Positions 51,523 to 59,904 of a stretch of 64,000 bases of DNA are shown here, piece by piece. The notes beneath the pieces are model-generated. The model saw only the letters and a list, made by a program, of their open reading frames with translations. It was not told the DNA's origin and did not search any database. The position numbers were made by a program, and so were the translations under genes. The stretch's first letter is position 1; each line of letters starts with the position of its first letter. Location of the stretch: the NCBI GenBank assembly GCA_027482245.1, contig JAIXWG010000065.1, positions 62,001-126,000 on the forward strand, in the 5' to 3' direction. Origin of the DNA: Acetobacteraceae bacterium (GTDB lineage: Bacteria; Pseudomonadota; Alphaproteobacteria; Acetobacterales; Acetobacteraceae).

Positions 51523-52659
51523 ATGATGGGGCCGACGGCAGGAGGCTCCGGGCCAGGGCGGATGACAGGCAGCGATCGCCCCGGGGTAAGGCCCGCCGCC
51601 ACGCGCGGGCTGCGCGCCCTGCTCCTCCTCTCCCCCCTGCTCGCCTGCGCGCCCCCAGCGCCACCCCCGGCCTCGGTCTCGGAGGCGCCAGCGGCGCCGG
51701 AAGACCGGATCATGTTGCCGCCCGTCCTGCCCGGCCGCGGCGGCGCCGCCCGTATCCGGCTGCTCGACCTGTCGGAGGCTGCGGAACCCCCGCCGCCCTT
51801 GCCCACTGCCCCGGCCCCGGCCCCGGCGCCAGTCATCCTGGCCGCTGCGCCGCCACCGCCCGAACCCGCCGCCGCGCCGCCGTCGCCTCCACCGGTCGCC
51901 GCCCCGCTTGCGCCCGAGCCGGTCGCCATGGCCGCCGCACCGCCGCCCGCGCCGATCGCCGACGCGCCCGCGTCCGCGCCCATCACGGCCACGCCCGCCG
52001 CCGAGCCCATCCCCACCGCGCCAGCACCGGCGCCGATCGCCGTCGCGCCGCAGCCCGCGCGCATGGCCGAAGCGCCGCCACACGCCCCCATCGCCGCCGC
52101 ACCGCTGCCCTCACTGATCGCCGAAGCGCCGGAACCCGCCCCCGTCACCGCCGCACCGCCGCCCACGCGCATCGCGGAGGCGCCCGCGCCCCGGGTCGCC
52201 ACGCCAGCGCCCCAACCCGCCCCACGGCCCGCACCGCGGCAGCCCGTCGAGGCCTCGCCGGACCCGGCCCCCAGCCCGACTCCGGTCGAACCGCCGCCGA
52301 CACCCGCCGCGGTCGCTGCCACCGCGCCGGAACCCGCGCCCCCGCCCGCCACCAGCGCCGGCCCGGCCGTGGCGCCGCCGGTCATCCTGGCCGCTGCGCG
52401 CCCAACCCCCGCGCCCGGCCATCGCGTCCAGATCACCGCCGCGGGCAGCGAGGCCGAGGCCCAGCGGCACTGGGACAGCTTCGCCGCCCGCCTGCCGGAC
52501 CTGGCCGCCGGCCGCACGCCCTTCATCCTCCGGATGGACCGGGACAATGCGCCGCCCATCTTCCGGCTGCGCGTCGGCGGCTTCGCGAAGCGGGAGGAGG
52601 CGGAGCGCTTCTGCGCGCGCCTCGCCGAACGCCAGCTTCCCTGCTGGATCAGCGGCTGA
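51523..52659 (+). CDS. SPOR-domain lipoprotein with long Pro/Ala-rich linker
   Basis: A 378-residue envelope protein. LRALLLLSPLLACAPP is a lipoprotein signal with lipobox LLAC. Residues 80-295 are a low-complexity linker of repeated APxPAPIAxAP units about 10-12 residues long. The last 80 residues (RVQITAAGSEAEAQRHWDSFAARL to FAKREEAERFCARLAERQLPCWISG) form a SPOR domain, which binds denuded septal peptidoglycan. The linker may span the periplasm. The ATG at 51562 would give a more typical signal length; neither start has a strong ribosome site. Confidence 0.75.
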   Translation: MMGPTAGGSGPGRMTGSDRPGVRPAATRGLRALLLLSPLLACAPPAPPPASVSEAPAAPEDRIMLPPVLPGRGGAARIRLLDLSEAAEPPPPLPTAPAPAPAPVILAAAPPPPEPAAAPPSPPPVAAPLAPEPVAMAAAPPPAPIADAPASAPITATPAAEPIPTAPAPAPIAVAPQPARMAEAPPHAPIAAAPLPSLIAEAPEPAPVTAAPPPTRIAEAPAPRVATPAPQPAPRPAPRQPVEASPDPAPSPTPVEPPPTPAAVAATAPEPAPPPATSAGPAVAPPVILAAARPTPAPGHRVQITAAGSEAEAQRHWDSFAARLPDLAAGRTPFILRMDRDNAPPIFRLRVGGFAKREEAERFCARLAERQLPCWISG

Positions 52660-52853
52660 GGAAAGCGCTTCCCCCGCCGCCTCCGTTCACGCTATGTTCG
52701 GATGATCACGGACGAAGCCATGCCCGGCGCCGCGCGGCGATACCGCGAAAACGGTGCTAAAGGTGCTACAGCGGGTAAAAGCCCTTAGGGATTGAGGGGC
52801 GACCAGGCAGCAGGATCAAGCACTTGCCGGCCGGTTCAACGCCCTGCCGCCCG

Positions 52854-52877
52854 GCCGGATTAAGCACTCAATCCGGC
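52854..52877 (-). terminator. Hairpin downstream of guaB
   Basis: GCCGGATT (52854-52861) and AATCCGGC (52870-52877) form a perfect 8-bp stem with an 8-base loop, 23 bases past the guaB stop. No U-tract follows. The rest of 52660-52900 holds further GGCCGG palindromes and nothing coding. Confidence 0.5.
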
Positions 52878-52900
52878 TCAAGGCGTTTAGAGGCCCCCGG

Positions 52901-54406
52901 TCAGCCTTCCAGCCGGTAGTTCGGCGCTTCCCGCGTCACCGCCACGTCATGGACATGGCTCTCTCGCAGGCCGGCATTGGTGATGCGGCGGAAGCGGGCG
53001 TTCTTCTGCAGATCGGGCACGGTGGCGCTGCCGGTGTAGCCCATGGCGGCGCGCAGCCCGCCCACCATCTGGTGGATCACGGTGCCGACCGGGCCCTTGT
53101 AGCCGACCCGGCCCTCGACGCCTTCCGGCACCAGCTTCAGCTTGTCCGAGACCTCCGCCTGGAAGTAGCGGTCGGCCGAGCCGCGGGCCATGGCGCCGAG
53201 CGAGCCCATGCCGCGATACGATTTGTAGGACCGGCCCTGATAGAGGAAGACCTCGCCCGGCGCCTCGTCCGTGCCGGCGAAGACGCTGCCCATCATCACG
53301 CAGTCGGCGCCGGCCGCGATCGCCTTGGCGATGTCGCCGGAGGATCGGATGCCGCCATCGGCGATGCAGGGCACGCCCTTCTCGCGGCTCGCGATGGCGC
53401 TTTCCATCACCGCCGTCAGCTGCGGCACGCCCACACCCGCCACGATGCGCGTGGTGCAGATGGAGCCAGGCCCGATGCCGATCTTCACGGCATCGGCGCC
53501 GGCCTCGATCAGCGCCAGGGCGCCTTCCGGCGTCGCCACGTTGCCGGCCACGATCTGCACGGAATTCGACAGCTTCTTGATGCGCTCGATCGCGCGCAGC
53601 ACGCCGCCGGAATGGCCATGGGCGGTATCGACGACGATGACATCGACCTCCGCCGCCACCAGCAGCTGGGCCCGGTGGTAGCCATCCTCGCCGACGCCGG
53701 TCGCGGCGGCGGCGCGCAGCCGGCCCATCGCATCCTTCACCGCGTTCGGATTGGCCTGCGCCTTGTCCATGTCCTTGACGGTGACGAGGCCGACGCAGCG
53801 GAACTGGTCGTCCACCACCAGCAGCTTCTCGATCCGGTGCTTGTGCAGTAGGGCGCGCGCGCGTTCCGGCGTGACATCGGCATCGGCGGTGACCAGGTTC
53901 TCCCGCGTCATCAGCTCATAGACGCGGAGGTTCGGGTCCGTCGCGAAGCGGACGTCGCGGTTGGTGATGATGCCGACCAGCCGCCCGCTGTCCCGTTCCA
54001 CCACGGGGATGCCGCTGATGCGGTGGTTCTCCTGCAGGGCGCGCACCTCGGCGAGCGTCTGGTCGGGGTGGATGGTCAGCGGGTTCACCACCATGCCCGA
54101 TTCGAACTTCTTCACCCGCCGCACCTGCGCGGCCTGTTCCTCGGGCGAGAGGTTCTTGTGGATTACGCCGATGCCGCCGGCCTGCGCCATGGCGATGGCC
54201 ATGGGGCCCTCGGTCACCGTGTCCATCGCCGCGGCGACGAGCGGGATGTTGAGCGTGATCTCCCGCGTCAGCCGCGTGCGCGTGTCGGTATCCGCCGGCA
54301 GGACCGTCGAATAGGCGGGCACCAGCAGCACGTCGTCGAAGGCATAGGCCTCCTCGAAGCGCGGCAGGGCCGGCGATGATGTAACTGACTCGGGGGAGCG
54401 CGCCAT
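52901..54406 (-). CDS. guaB: Inosine-5'-monophosphate dehydrogenase
   Basis: Oxidises IMP to XMP with NAD, the committed step to GMP and the substrate supply for GuaA. The 501-residue product begins MARSPESVTSSPALPRFEEAYAFDDVLLVPAYS. It has two CBS domains (about residues 105-225) and the catalytic loop GIGPGSICTTRIVAGVGVPQ with the thioimidate-forming Cys, then GGIRSSGDIAKAIAAGA and the flap GMGSLGAM. A very long frame upstream is antisense to the lipase-like gene and is not used. Confidence 0.97.
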   Translation of the reverse strand: MARSPESVTSSPALPRFEEAYAFDDVLLVPAYSTVLPADTDTRTRLTREITLNIPLVAAAMDTVTEGPMAIAMAQAGGIGVIHKNLSPEEQAAQVRRVKKFESGMVVNPLTIHPDQTLAEVRALQENHRISGIPVVERDSGRLVGIITNRDVRFATDPNLRVYELMTRENLVTADADVTPERARALLHKHRIEKLLVVDDQFRCVGLVTVKDMDKAQANPNAVKDAMGRLRAAAATGVGEDGYHRAQLLVAAEVDVIVVDTAHGHSGGVLRAIERIKKLSNSVQIVAGNVATPEGALALIEAGADAVKIGIGPGSICTTRIVAGVGVPQLTAVMESAIASREKGVPCIADGGIRSSGDIAKAIAAGADCVMMGSVFAGTDEAPGEVFLYQGRSYKSYRGMGSLGAMARGSADRYFQAEVSDKLKLVPEGVEGRVGYKGPVGTVIHQMVGGLRAAMGYTGSATVPDLQKNARFRRITNAGLRESHVHDVAVTREAPNYRLEG

Positions 54407-54601
54407 GGCGGGAGCCTCTTTCGATCCGCAACCTTGGCGGCCCCGCCTACACCGGAAGCGCCCTGCCCGTCCAGGGCGATACGGCGGGACGTATGCATGG
54501 CGCGGGCGTCTGGGCCGCGTGGGCCGAGGGGACGGGTGAACGCACGCCGCCGATGGGCGTTGGGGCGGCGGACCGACACCTATTTGAGGATAGACCCCTT
54601 C

Positions 54602-55897
54602 ATGTCCGGCAGCATCAACTTCACCACGCCTGAGGAGATCGAGGACGCCCTGGCCGAGGCCGGCAACGATGTGACCGATGCCGTGACCGACATCGTGGAC
54701 CCGATCGGCGTCCCCCAGCCCGCGGAAGCGCTGGATGTGGCGGGCATCGACCTCAGCGGCCTGATCGACGACATCGCGGGCCTGCCCTCCCCCGCCGCGG
54801 TGCTCGACTTCGTCTCCAACCTCGGCGACCTGAACTTCGCGCGGCTGGAGGGGCTGCTGGACCAGCTGCCGCCGGAATACCGCGGCCCCGACGCGACCGG
54901 CCAGGTGAACACCGGCCTGTCCAGCTTCCTGCAACTGCAGGTGGAGGTCGGCGCCGCACTGTCCGCGACCGCGCGCGTGGTCCAAACCCTCGGCCCCGAT
55001 GCCATCGCCATGCAGGTGCGCGGCTTCGACTTCGCCATCAACGAGCAGTACGAGGACAGCGTCTCCGGCTTCTCCGCCATCAAGGTGCTGCCGGCCGATG
55101 GCGGGCCGATGGTCTTCGTGATCGATGGGCTGGAGGTCGGCTCCATCGCCGACAGCGTCGCTGCCGTGGACCTCGGCGGGCTGCAGGCACGATCCGCCGC
55201 CTTCCAGGCGATGATCGCGGATGCGGTGGAGGCGCAGGCGACGCTCGGCCGCGGCGTGCAATTCGTGGGCCCGAGCCTCGGCGGCGCGCTGGCGCAGGTC
55301 GCGGCCTATGAGGCGGCTGAAGCCATGCAGGACGCGGGCCTCTCCGTCACCCCGGGCACGGTCCGGCTGCTGACGGTGGATGCGCTGGGCGGGCGTGACG
55401 CGGCGGAGGCGCTGAATGGCGGTACCCTCGACCCCAGCGTGCTCTCCGTCATCAACGCGCTGAACATCCGCACCCAGGGCGACCTGATCAGCCGCATCGG
55501 CAGCCATATGGGGGAGACGGTGTCGTTCCAGGCCGTCGACGCGAATGGCAGCCCGATCGCGGTGACGGCCGCGGATGCGCATGTGAACGTGACGTCGCTG
55601 CTGCGCACGCTGCCGGACGCCACGCTCTACAACGCCGGCGTGCGCGGCGCGCCGGAGGAGATCAGCGGCTTCTCCCTGGTCGCCAATACGCTCGGCCGCG
55701 GCGTGGCGGATGCCTACTTGGCCAGCAACGAGCGGGATGATCCGAACGCGCTGGTGCCGCTGCAGGTGCCGGGGAATGCGGAACTGCTGAACGGCAACAC
55801 GCTGTACCGGCTGGATGCCAACACCGACGGGGTGGTGGACATCGCCGTGCTGACCAGCACGCCGGTGCCGCCGGCCGTCGCCGACCTGGTCCTGTAG
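54602..55897 (+). CDS. Lipase-like protein with Ca-loop-type C-terminus
   Basis: A 431-residue acidic protein. VQFVGPSLGGALAQVAAYEA (about residue 218-237) is a class-3 lipase nucleophile elbow (GxSxGG), followed by strand TVRLLTVDALGGRDAAEAL. The N-terminal 130 residues are Asp/Ala-rich with no signal peptide. Near the C-terminus LDANTDGVVDIAVL looks like a calcium-binding DxNxDGxxD loop. Absence of a signal together with acidity and a Ca-type loop suggests type I secretion, though no RTX nonapeptides are present. The catalytic His and Asp are not certain. GAGGAT precedes the ATG. Confidence 0.6.
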   Translation: MSGSINFTTPEEIEDALAEAGNDVTDAVTDIVDPIGVPQPAEALDVAGIDLSGLIDDIAGLPSPAAVLDFVSNLGDLNFARLEGLLDQLPPEYRGPDATGQVNTGLSSFLQLQVEVGAALSATARVVQTLGPDAIAMQVRGFDFAINEQYEDSVSGFSAIKVLPADGGPMVFVIDGLEVGSIADSVAAVDLGGLQARSAAFQAMIADAVEAQATLGRGVQFVGPSLGGALAQVAAYEAAEAMQDAGLSVTPGTVRLLTVDALGGRDAAEALNGGTLDPSVLSVINALNIRTQGDLISRIGSHMGETVSFQAVDANGSPIAVTAADAHVNVTSLLRTLPDATLYNAGVRGAPEEISGFSLVANTLGRGVADAYLASNERDDPNALVPLQVPGNAELLNGNTLYRLDANTDGVVDIAVLTSTPVPPAVADLVL

Positions 55898-55919
55898 GAC
55901 CGCGCCGCGGCGGCGGGCG

Positions 55920-56660
55920 TCAGCGCTTGCCGCCGCGGAACCCGGTCGCGACCACGTAGAGCTCCGCGCTGTCCTTGCGGCTGGCCGGCGGCTTGGCGTG
56001 GCGCACCTGGGCGAAGTCCCGCTTGAGGGTGGCGAGGAACTCCTTCTCCGACCCGCCCGCCAGCACCTTGGTGACGAAGCCCCCGCCCGGGGCCAGCACC
56101 CGGCCCGCGAAATCCAGCGCCAGTTCCGCCAGCGCCATGATGCGAAGGTGGTCGGTGGCGTTGTGACCCGTGGTGTTGGGCGCCATGTCGGACAGCACCA
56201 GGTCCGCCGGCCCGTCCAGCGCCGCCAGCACGCGGGCTTCCTCCGCCTGGTCCTGGAAATCGCCCTGCAGCAGGATGGCGCCAGGGATGGGGTCGATCGG
56301 TAGCAGGTCGATGCCGACCACCTTGGCCCGCGCCCCGCCCCGCGCCAGCGAGACCTGCGTCCAGCCCCCCGGCGCGGCGCCCAGGTCCACGACGCGGCTG
56401 CCGGGCTGCAGCAGATGAAACTTGTCGTCCAGCTGTTCCAGCTTGAAGGCCGCCCGGCTGCGCAGGCCCCGCGCCTTGGCTTCCTTCACGAAGGGATCGT
56501 TCAGCTGCCGCTCCAGCCAGCGCTGGCTGCCGATGGTCCGCCCCTCCGCCGTGCGCAGACGGGTCTTCAGCGCGCGATCAGCGGGCTTCGCGCCGGGCCT
56601 GGCCTGCTGCCGGCCGGGAACGGGGGTGCTGGGCGGCTTGCCGCCGGGGGTCTTGGCCAT
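55920..56660 (-). CDS. rlmE: 23S rRNA 2'-O-methyltransferase RlmE (FtsJ)
   Basis: Methylates the 2'-O of U2552 in the ribosomal A loop. The 246-residue product has a basic N-terminal extension. The K-D-K-E tetrad lies in RSRAAFKLEQLD, VLSDMAPNTTGHNATDH, GGFVTKVLAGG and SAELYVVATGF, with the SAM motif RVVDLGAAPGGWTQVSL. The start is the ATG at 56660. It lies 17 bases after the ppx/gppA stop, forming an operon seen in related alphaproteobacteria. Confidence 0.95.
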   Translation of the reverse strand: MAKTPGGKPPSTPVPGRQQARPGAKPADRALKTRLRTAEGRTIGSQRWLERQLNDPFVKEAKARGLRSRAAFKLEQLDDKFHLLQPGSRVVDLGAAPGGWTQVSLARGGARAKVVGIDLLPIDPIPGAILLQGDFQDQAEEARVLAALDGPADLVLSDMAPNTTGHNATDHLRIMALAELALDFAGRVLAPGGGFVTKVLAGGSEKEFLATLKRDFAQVRHAKPPASRKDSAELYVVATGFRGGKR

Positions 56661-56677
56661 GCGCAGGCAATAGGCGC

Positions 56678-57802
56678 TCAGGCCGTGCCGTGCCAGCCGC
56701 GGAGGGGGGGACGGCGCAGCCCGGCCAGCCGGTCGGCCCGCATCAGCCGCAGCAGGATGCCCTCCCGCAGCCCACGATCGGCCACGGTCAGCCGCGGCAC
56801 CGGCCAGACGCGGCGGATGGCGGCATAGACAGCGCAGCCGGGCAGAACGAAATCCACGCGGTCCGGCCCGACACAGGGATGCGCCGCCAGCCCGTCCCGC
56901 CCCAGCGCGAACAGGTCCCCCAGCGCCTGGTCGGCCACGCAGGCCTCCAGCGTCTGGCCATCGACCAGCGGCCGCCGGTAGCGCGGCAGCGCCATGGCGA
57001 CGCCGGCCAGCGTCGTCACGGTGCCGGAGGTTCCCATCAGCCGCACGCCGCCCGCCCGGATCTCCTGCCCGATGCAATGCACGGCATCGAAGCCGGACAG
57101 CCTGGCCGCGACCTCATCCACCACCGCGTGGAAGCCCGCTTCCGTGAAGCAGGACGGCCCGCAGCGTTCGGACAGCGTGACGACGCCGACGGGGACGGAA
57201 ATGTAGCCGATGAGTTCCGGCGCCTGGCGGCCGCCATGGGTGCGGATCCAGGCGATCTCGGTCGATCCGCCGCCGATGTCGAACAGCAGGGCCCGGCGGT
57301 CCTGCGGCTCGAACAGCGGCGCGCAGGATTCCATGGCGAGTTCCGCCTCCTCCCGCGGGGAAATGACCCGCAGGCGAAGGCCGGTCTCGGCCTCGACCCG
57401 CGCGAGGAAGGCGGCGCCGTTGCGGGCGCGCCGGCAGGCTTCCGTGGTCACGGCCTGGAGCGCCCGGACGGGGCGCCGCGACAGTTTCTCGGCGCAGGCC
57501 TTCAGCGCCGTGACCGCCCGGTCCATCGCGGCGTCGGAGAGGTTGCCCGTGGCGCCCAGCCCCTCCCCCAGCCGCACGATGCGGCTGAAGCTGTCCACCA
57601 CGCGGAAGCTGCCTCCTGGCGCGGGCATGCCGACGAGGAGGCGGCAGTTGTTGGTGCCGAGATCGACGGCGGCATAAGCGTGGGACGCTAGGCTCTGCCG
57701 CCAGGGCGCCGCCTGCCCGCAATCCCCGCGCAGCCCGGCCGGCGCCTCACCCAGGGGCGTGAGGCGGCGGTCATCCTCGGCCGAGGCGGAATCGTCGGGC
57801 AT
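56678..57802 (-). CDS. Ppx/GppA-family phosphatase
   Basis: Hydrolyses polyphosphate or pppGpp, affecting stringent-response signalling. The 374-residue product has YAAVDLGTNNCRLLVG as phosphate loop 1, the catalytic-type Glu region TTEACRRARNG, LLFDIGGGSTEIAW as phosphate loop 2, and GTSGTVTTLAGVAM. It lacks the C-terminal HD-like domain of long exopolyphosphatases, as in many alphaproteobacterial members. The start at 57802 (MPDDSASAEDD) leaves a 60-residue disordered leader. rlmE follows directly. Confidence 0.9.
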   Translation of the reverse strand: MPDDSASAEDDRRLTPLGEAPAGLRGDCGQAAPWRQSLASHAYAAVDLGTNNCRLLVGMPAPGGSFRVVDSFSRIVRLGEGLGATGNLSDAAMDRAVTALKACAEKLSRRPVRALQAVTTEACRRARNGAAFLARVEAETGLRLRVISPREEAELAMESCAPLFEPQDRRALLFDIGGGSTEIAWIRTHGGRQAPELIGYISVPVGVVTLSERCGPSCFTEAGFHAVVDEVAARLSGFDAVHCIGQEIRAGGVRLMGTSGTVTTLAGVAMALPRYRRPLVDGQTLEACVADQALGDLFALGRDGLAAHPCVGPDRVDFVLPGCAVYAAIRRVWPVPRLTVADRGLREGILLRLMRADRLAGLRRPPLRGWHGTA

Positions 57803-57987
57803 GAAGCACCAGCCGCCACGGCCGCGCCGGGCCGGGACATCCGGGCCGGGTCGGCGGGCAACGCCATGATCCGGCGTGACAGGCGCGTGGGCAAGGCAAT
57901 TCGGTGACACCCCCCCGTTGCCACCCCCGATACACCATGCTAGTTCGCCGCTCCCGCCAGGACGGGTGCTGAACCGGTCCTGGATGG

Positions 57988-58061
57988 TGGGGGATAGTTT
58001 AACGGTAGAACTCCCGACTCTGACTCGGGCAGTCTTGGTTCGAATCCAGGTCCCCCAGCCA
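57988..58061 (+). tRNA. tRNA-Gln (anticodon CTG)
   Basis: A 74-base gene ending in an encoded CCA. The acceptor stem is TGGGGGA with TCCCCCA, the D-loop TAGTTTAACGGTAGAA, and the anticodon stem CCCGA/TCGGG around loop CTCTGAC, giving CTG. The T arm contains TTGGTTCGAATCCAGG. All stems pair. No integration repeat was seen at its 3' end. Confidence 0.95.
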
Positions 58062-58130
58062 ACTCCCTGACATCACGGCCAGGAACACAGGCGACCGGGG
58101 CGGCAACGCCTTCGCCGCCCCTGCCCGGTG

Positions 58131-59723
58131 CTACTCCCGCTTCTCCGCCACCACGGCAGCGCGGTCCGCGGGCAGCACGTCCACCATCCCGACAGCCTCG
58201 CCAAGCCACATCATCTGCGGGCTCGCCGCGCTGAAGGCTTTCCACGCCGGCAGGCCAGGGCCGTTCGGGTCGCCGCTGCGCGCGAAGTTCACGTAGTAGC
58301 CCTGCATCGTCGCCGACAGGCTGCGGTCCAGCGCCGTCCAGGGCCGGTCCAGCACATGCTGGTTGCCGAGGGCGTAGGGCAGTTCGCTGGAATGGAAGGC
58401 GCCGAAGCGCGGCTGGTCCGGCCAGGGCGTCACGCGGTCGAAGAAGTAGAGGTAGCTCGGCGCCTGGCCCGCGCCGGCCCGCAGCTGCGACAGCCAGGCG
58501 AGCGCGAAGCGCCGCTCATCCCGCAGCACGGCGCGCTGCGCATCCCGCGCCGCGGCGTCGTCGGCGGCGGGGTAGAGCGAGAGGAAGGCCGTGCGGTTGA
58601 AGGGGTAGAAGCGAGTCGCATACTCCTCGAGCTGCGCGCGGGTCCAGGTGCCGTAATCAGCCTCGCTGCCGCGCTCGTCGCGGTTGGTGCCGGCCAGGAT
58701 CGGCACGTCATTGTGCCGCCCGGCGGCGACCACGGTGGCGATGCGGTCGGGCAGCAGCGCGCCGTCGATCACCGCGGCGACGGTGGAGGGCGGCTGCGGG
58801 AAGCTGGTCCGCAGCGCCTCCGCCGGCGCGGCGCGCAGCGCGGCCAGCGTCTCGTACCCCGCCTGGCGGGCCCAGGTCAGGCCGCGCTGCTCGGCCTCCG
58901 CTCGCGGCATGCCGACGGCCAGGGCGGGGCGGATGCCGGTGTTCGTGATGGTCGTGCCCGGCGCGCTGTCCAGGATCGCCCGCGCATAGAGCCCGCGCGC
59001 CAGTGGCGAGGCGTTCAGCACGAAGATCGCCCCCGCCCCCGCGGATTGCCCCATGACCGTGACATTGGCGGGATCGCCGCCCAGCGCGGCGATGTTGGCC
59101 TTCACCCAGCGCAGCGCCGCGATCTGGTCGTGGAAGGCGTAGTTGCCGGAAGCGCCCGCTTCCTCCGACAGGCCCGGATGCGCCAGCAGCCCGAAGACGC
59201 CGAGGCGGTAGTTGACGGTGACGAAGACGATGCCGCGCCGGGCCATGCTCTCCCCGTCATAGACCGGCACGCCGCCCGAACCCTCCACATTGCCGCCGCC
59301 ATGCAGGAAGACGATCACCGGCGCAGGGCCAGACCCCGGACGGGCGGGCGCCCAGACGTTGAGGTAGAGGCAGTCCTCGCTGATGTCGTTCTGGTGCAGG
59401 TATTCCATGGTCCAGGGCAGCCGCGCGGTGGTAGCGCGCGCCTGCATGCAGCCTGCCGCGAAGGACGTGGTGGCACGCGTCCCGGTCCAGGGGCGGACGG
59501 GCTGCGGCACGCGCCAGCGAAGGTCACCGACCGGCGGCGCGGCGAAAGGGATGCCGGCATGGATCACCGTCATGCCGTCAGCGGAGAGGCGGCCCTGGAT
59601 GGTCCCGCCCTCCACAGCGACGGGGGCCGGGGCAGTCTGCGCCATCGCGGTCGCCTGCCAGGCCAGCGCCACCGTCACGCAGGCGCCCAGCACGGCGGAC
59701 CACCGCCAGGTCCTCTCGCTCAT
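58131..59723 (-). CDS. Type B carboxylesterase, exported
   Basis: A 530-residue serine esterase with a Sec-type signal (MSERTWRWSAVLGACVTVAL to ATAMAQ). Family marks are EDCLYLNVWAPA, oxyanion hole FLHGGGNVEG, nucleophile elbow VTVMGQSAGAGAI, catalytic Glu in TNRDERGSEAD and His in FGAFHSSELPYAL. It probably hydrolyses esters of broad type in the periplasm. It is monocistronic, convergent with tRNA-Gln and downstream of the aldehyde oxidoreductase operon on the same strand. Confidence 0.9.
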   Translation of the reverse strand: MSERTWRWSAVLGACVTVALAWQATAMAQTAPAPVAVEGGTIQGRLSADGMTVIHAGIPFAAPPVGDLRWRVPQPVRPWTGTRATTSFAAGCMQARATTARLPWTMEYLHQNDISEDCLYLNVWAPARPGSGPAPVIVFLHGGGNVEGSGGVPVYDGESMARRGIVFVTVNYRLGVFGLLAHPGLSEEAGASGNYAFHDQIAALRWVKANIAALGGDPANVTVMGQSAGAGAIFVLNASPLARGLYARAILDSAPGTTITNTGIRPALAVGMPRAEAEQRGLTWARQAGYETLAALRAAPAEALRTSFPQPPSTVAAVIDGALLPDRIATVVAAGRHNDVPILAGTNRDERGSEADYGTWTRAQLEEYATRFYPFNRTAFLSLYPAADDAAARDAQRAVLRDERRFALAWLSQLRAGAGQAPSYLYFFDRVTPWPDQPRFGAFHSSELPYALGNQHVLDRPWTALDRSLSATMQGYYVNFARSGDPNGPGLPAWKAFSAASPQMMWLGEAVGMVDVLPADRAAVVAEKRE

Positions 59724-59861
59724 CGTGTCGTTCCCTCCGCTGCCGCCGTGACCGGCGCTCAAGACCAGGGGCGGGAGCGATGGCCGCTTGCGGCGTGGCC
59801 ATCATCGGCCGCCCGCGGCCACGATGAGCCTCGGGTTCCCAAGGGGTCAACGATCACCCGA

Positions 59862-59889
59862 CGGGGTGGAGAAGACGTCATCCACCCCG
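59862..59889 (-). terminator. Hairpin after the aldehyde oxidoreductase operon
   Basis: CGGGGTGGA (59862-59870) and TCCACCCCG (59881-59889) form a perfect 9-bp stem with a 10-base loop, 15 bases past the stop of the molybdopterin subunit gene. There is no clear U-tract. Confidence 0.6.
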
Positions 59890-59904
59890 ACGGCAGCGCG
59901 CCCG

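Noticed and set aside
54434..55582. Long upstream extension of the guaB frame
   Set aside because: It is antisense to the lipase-like gene. GuaB begins at 54406 with its usual N-terminus.
57988..58061. tRNA-Gln as the attachment site of a second element
   Set aside because: No copy of its 3' end was found nearby and GC stays high on both sides; no integrase is adjacent.
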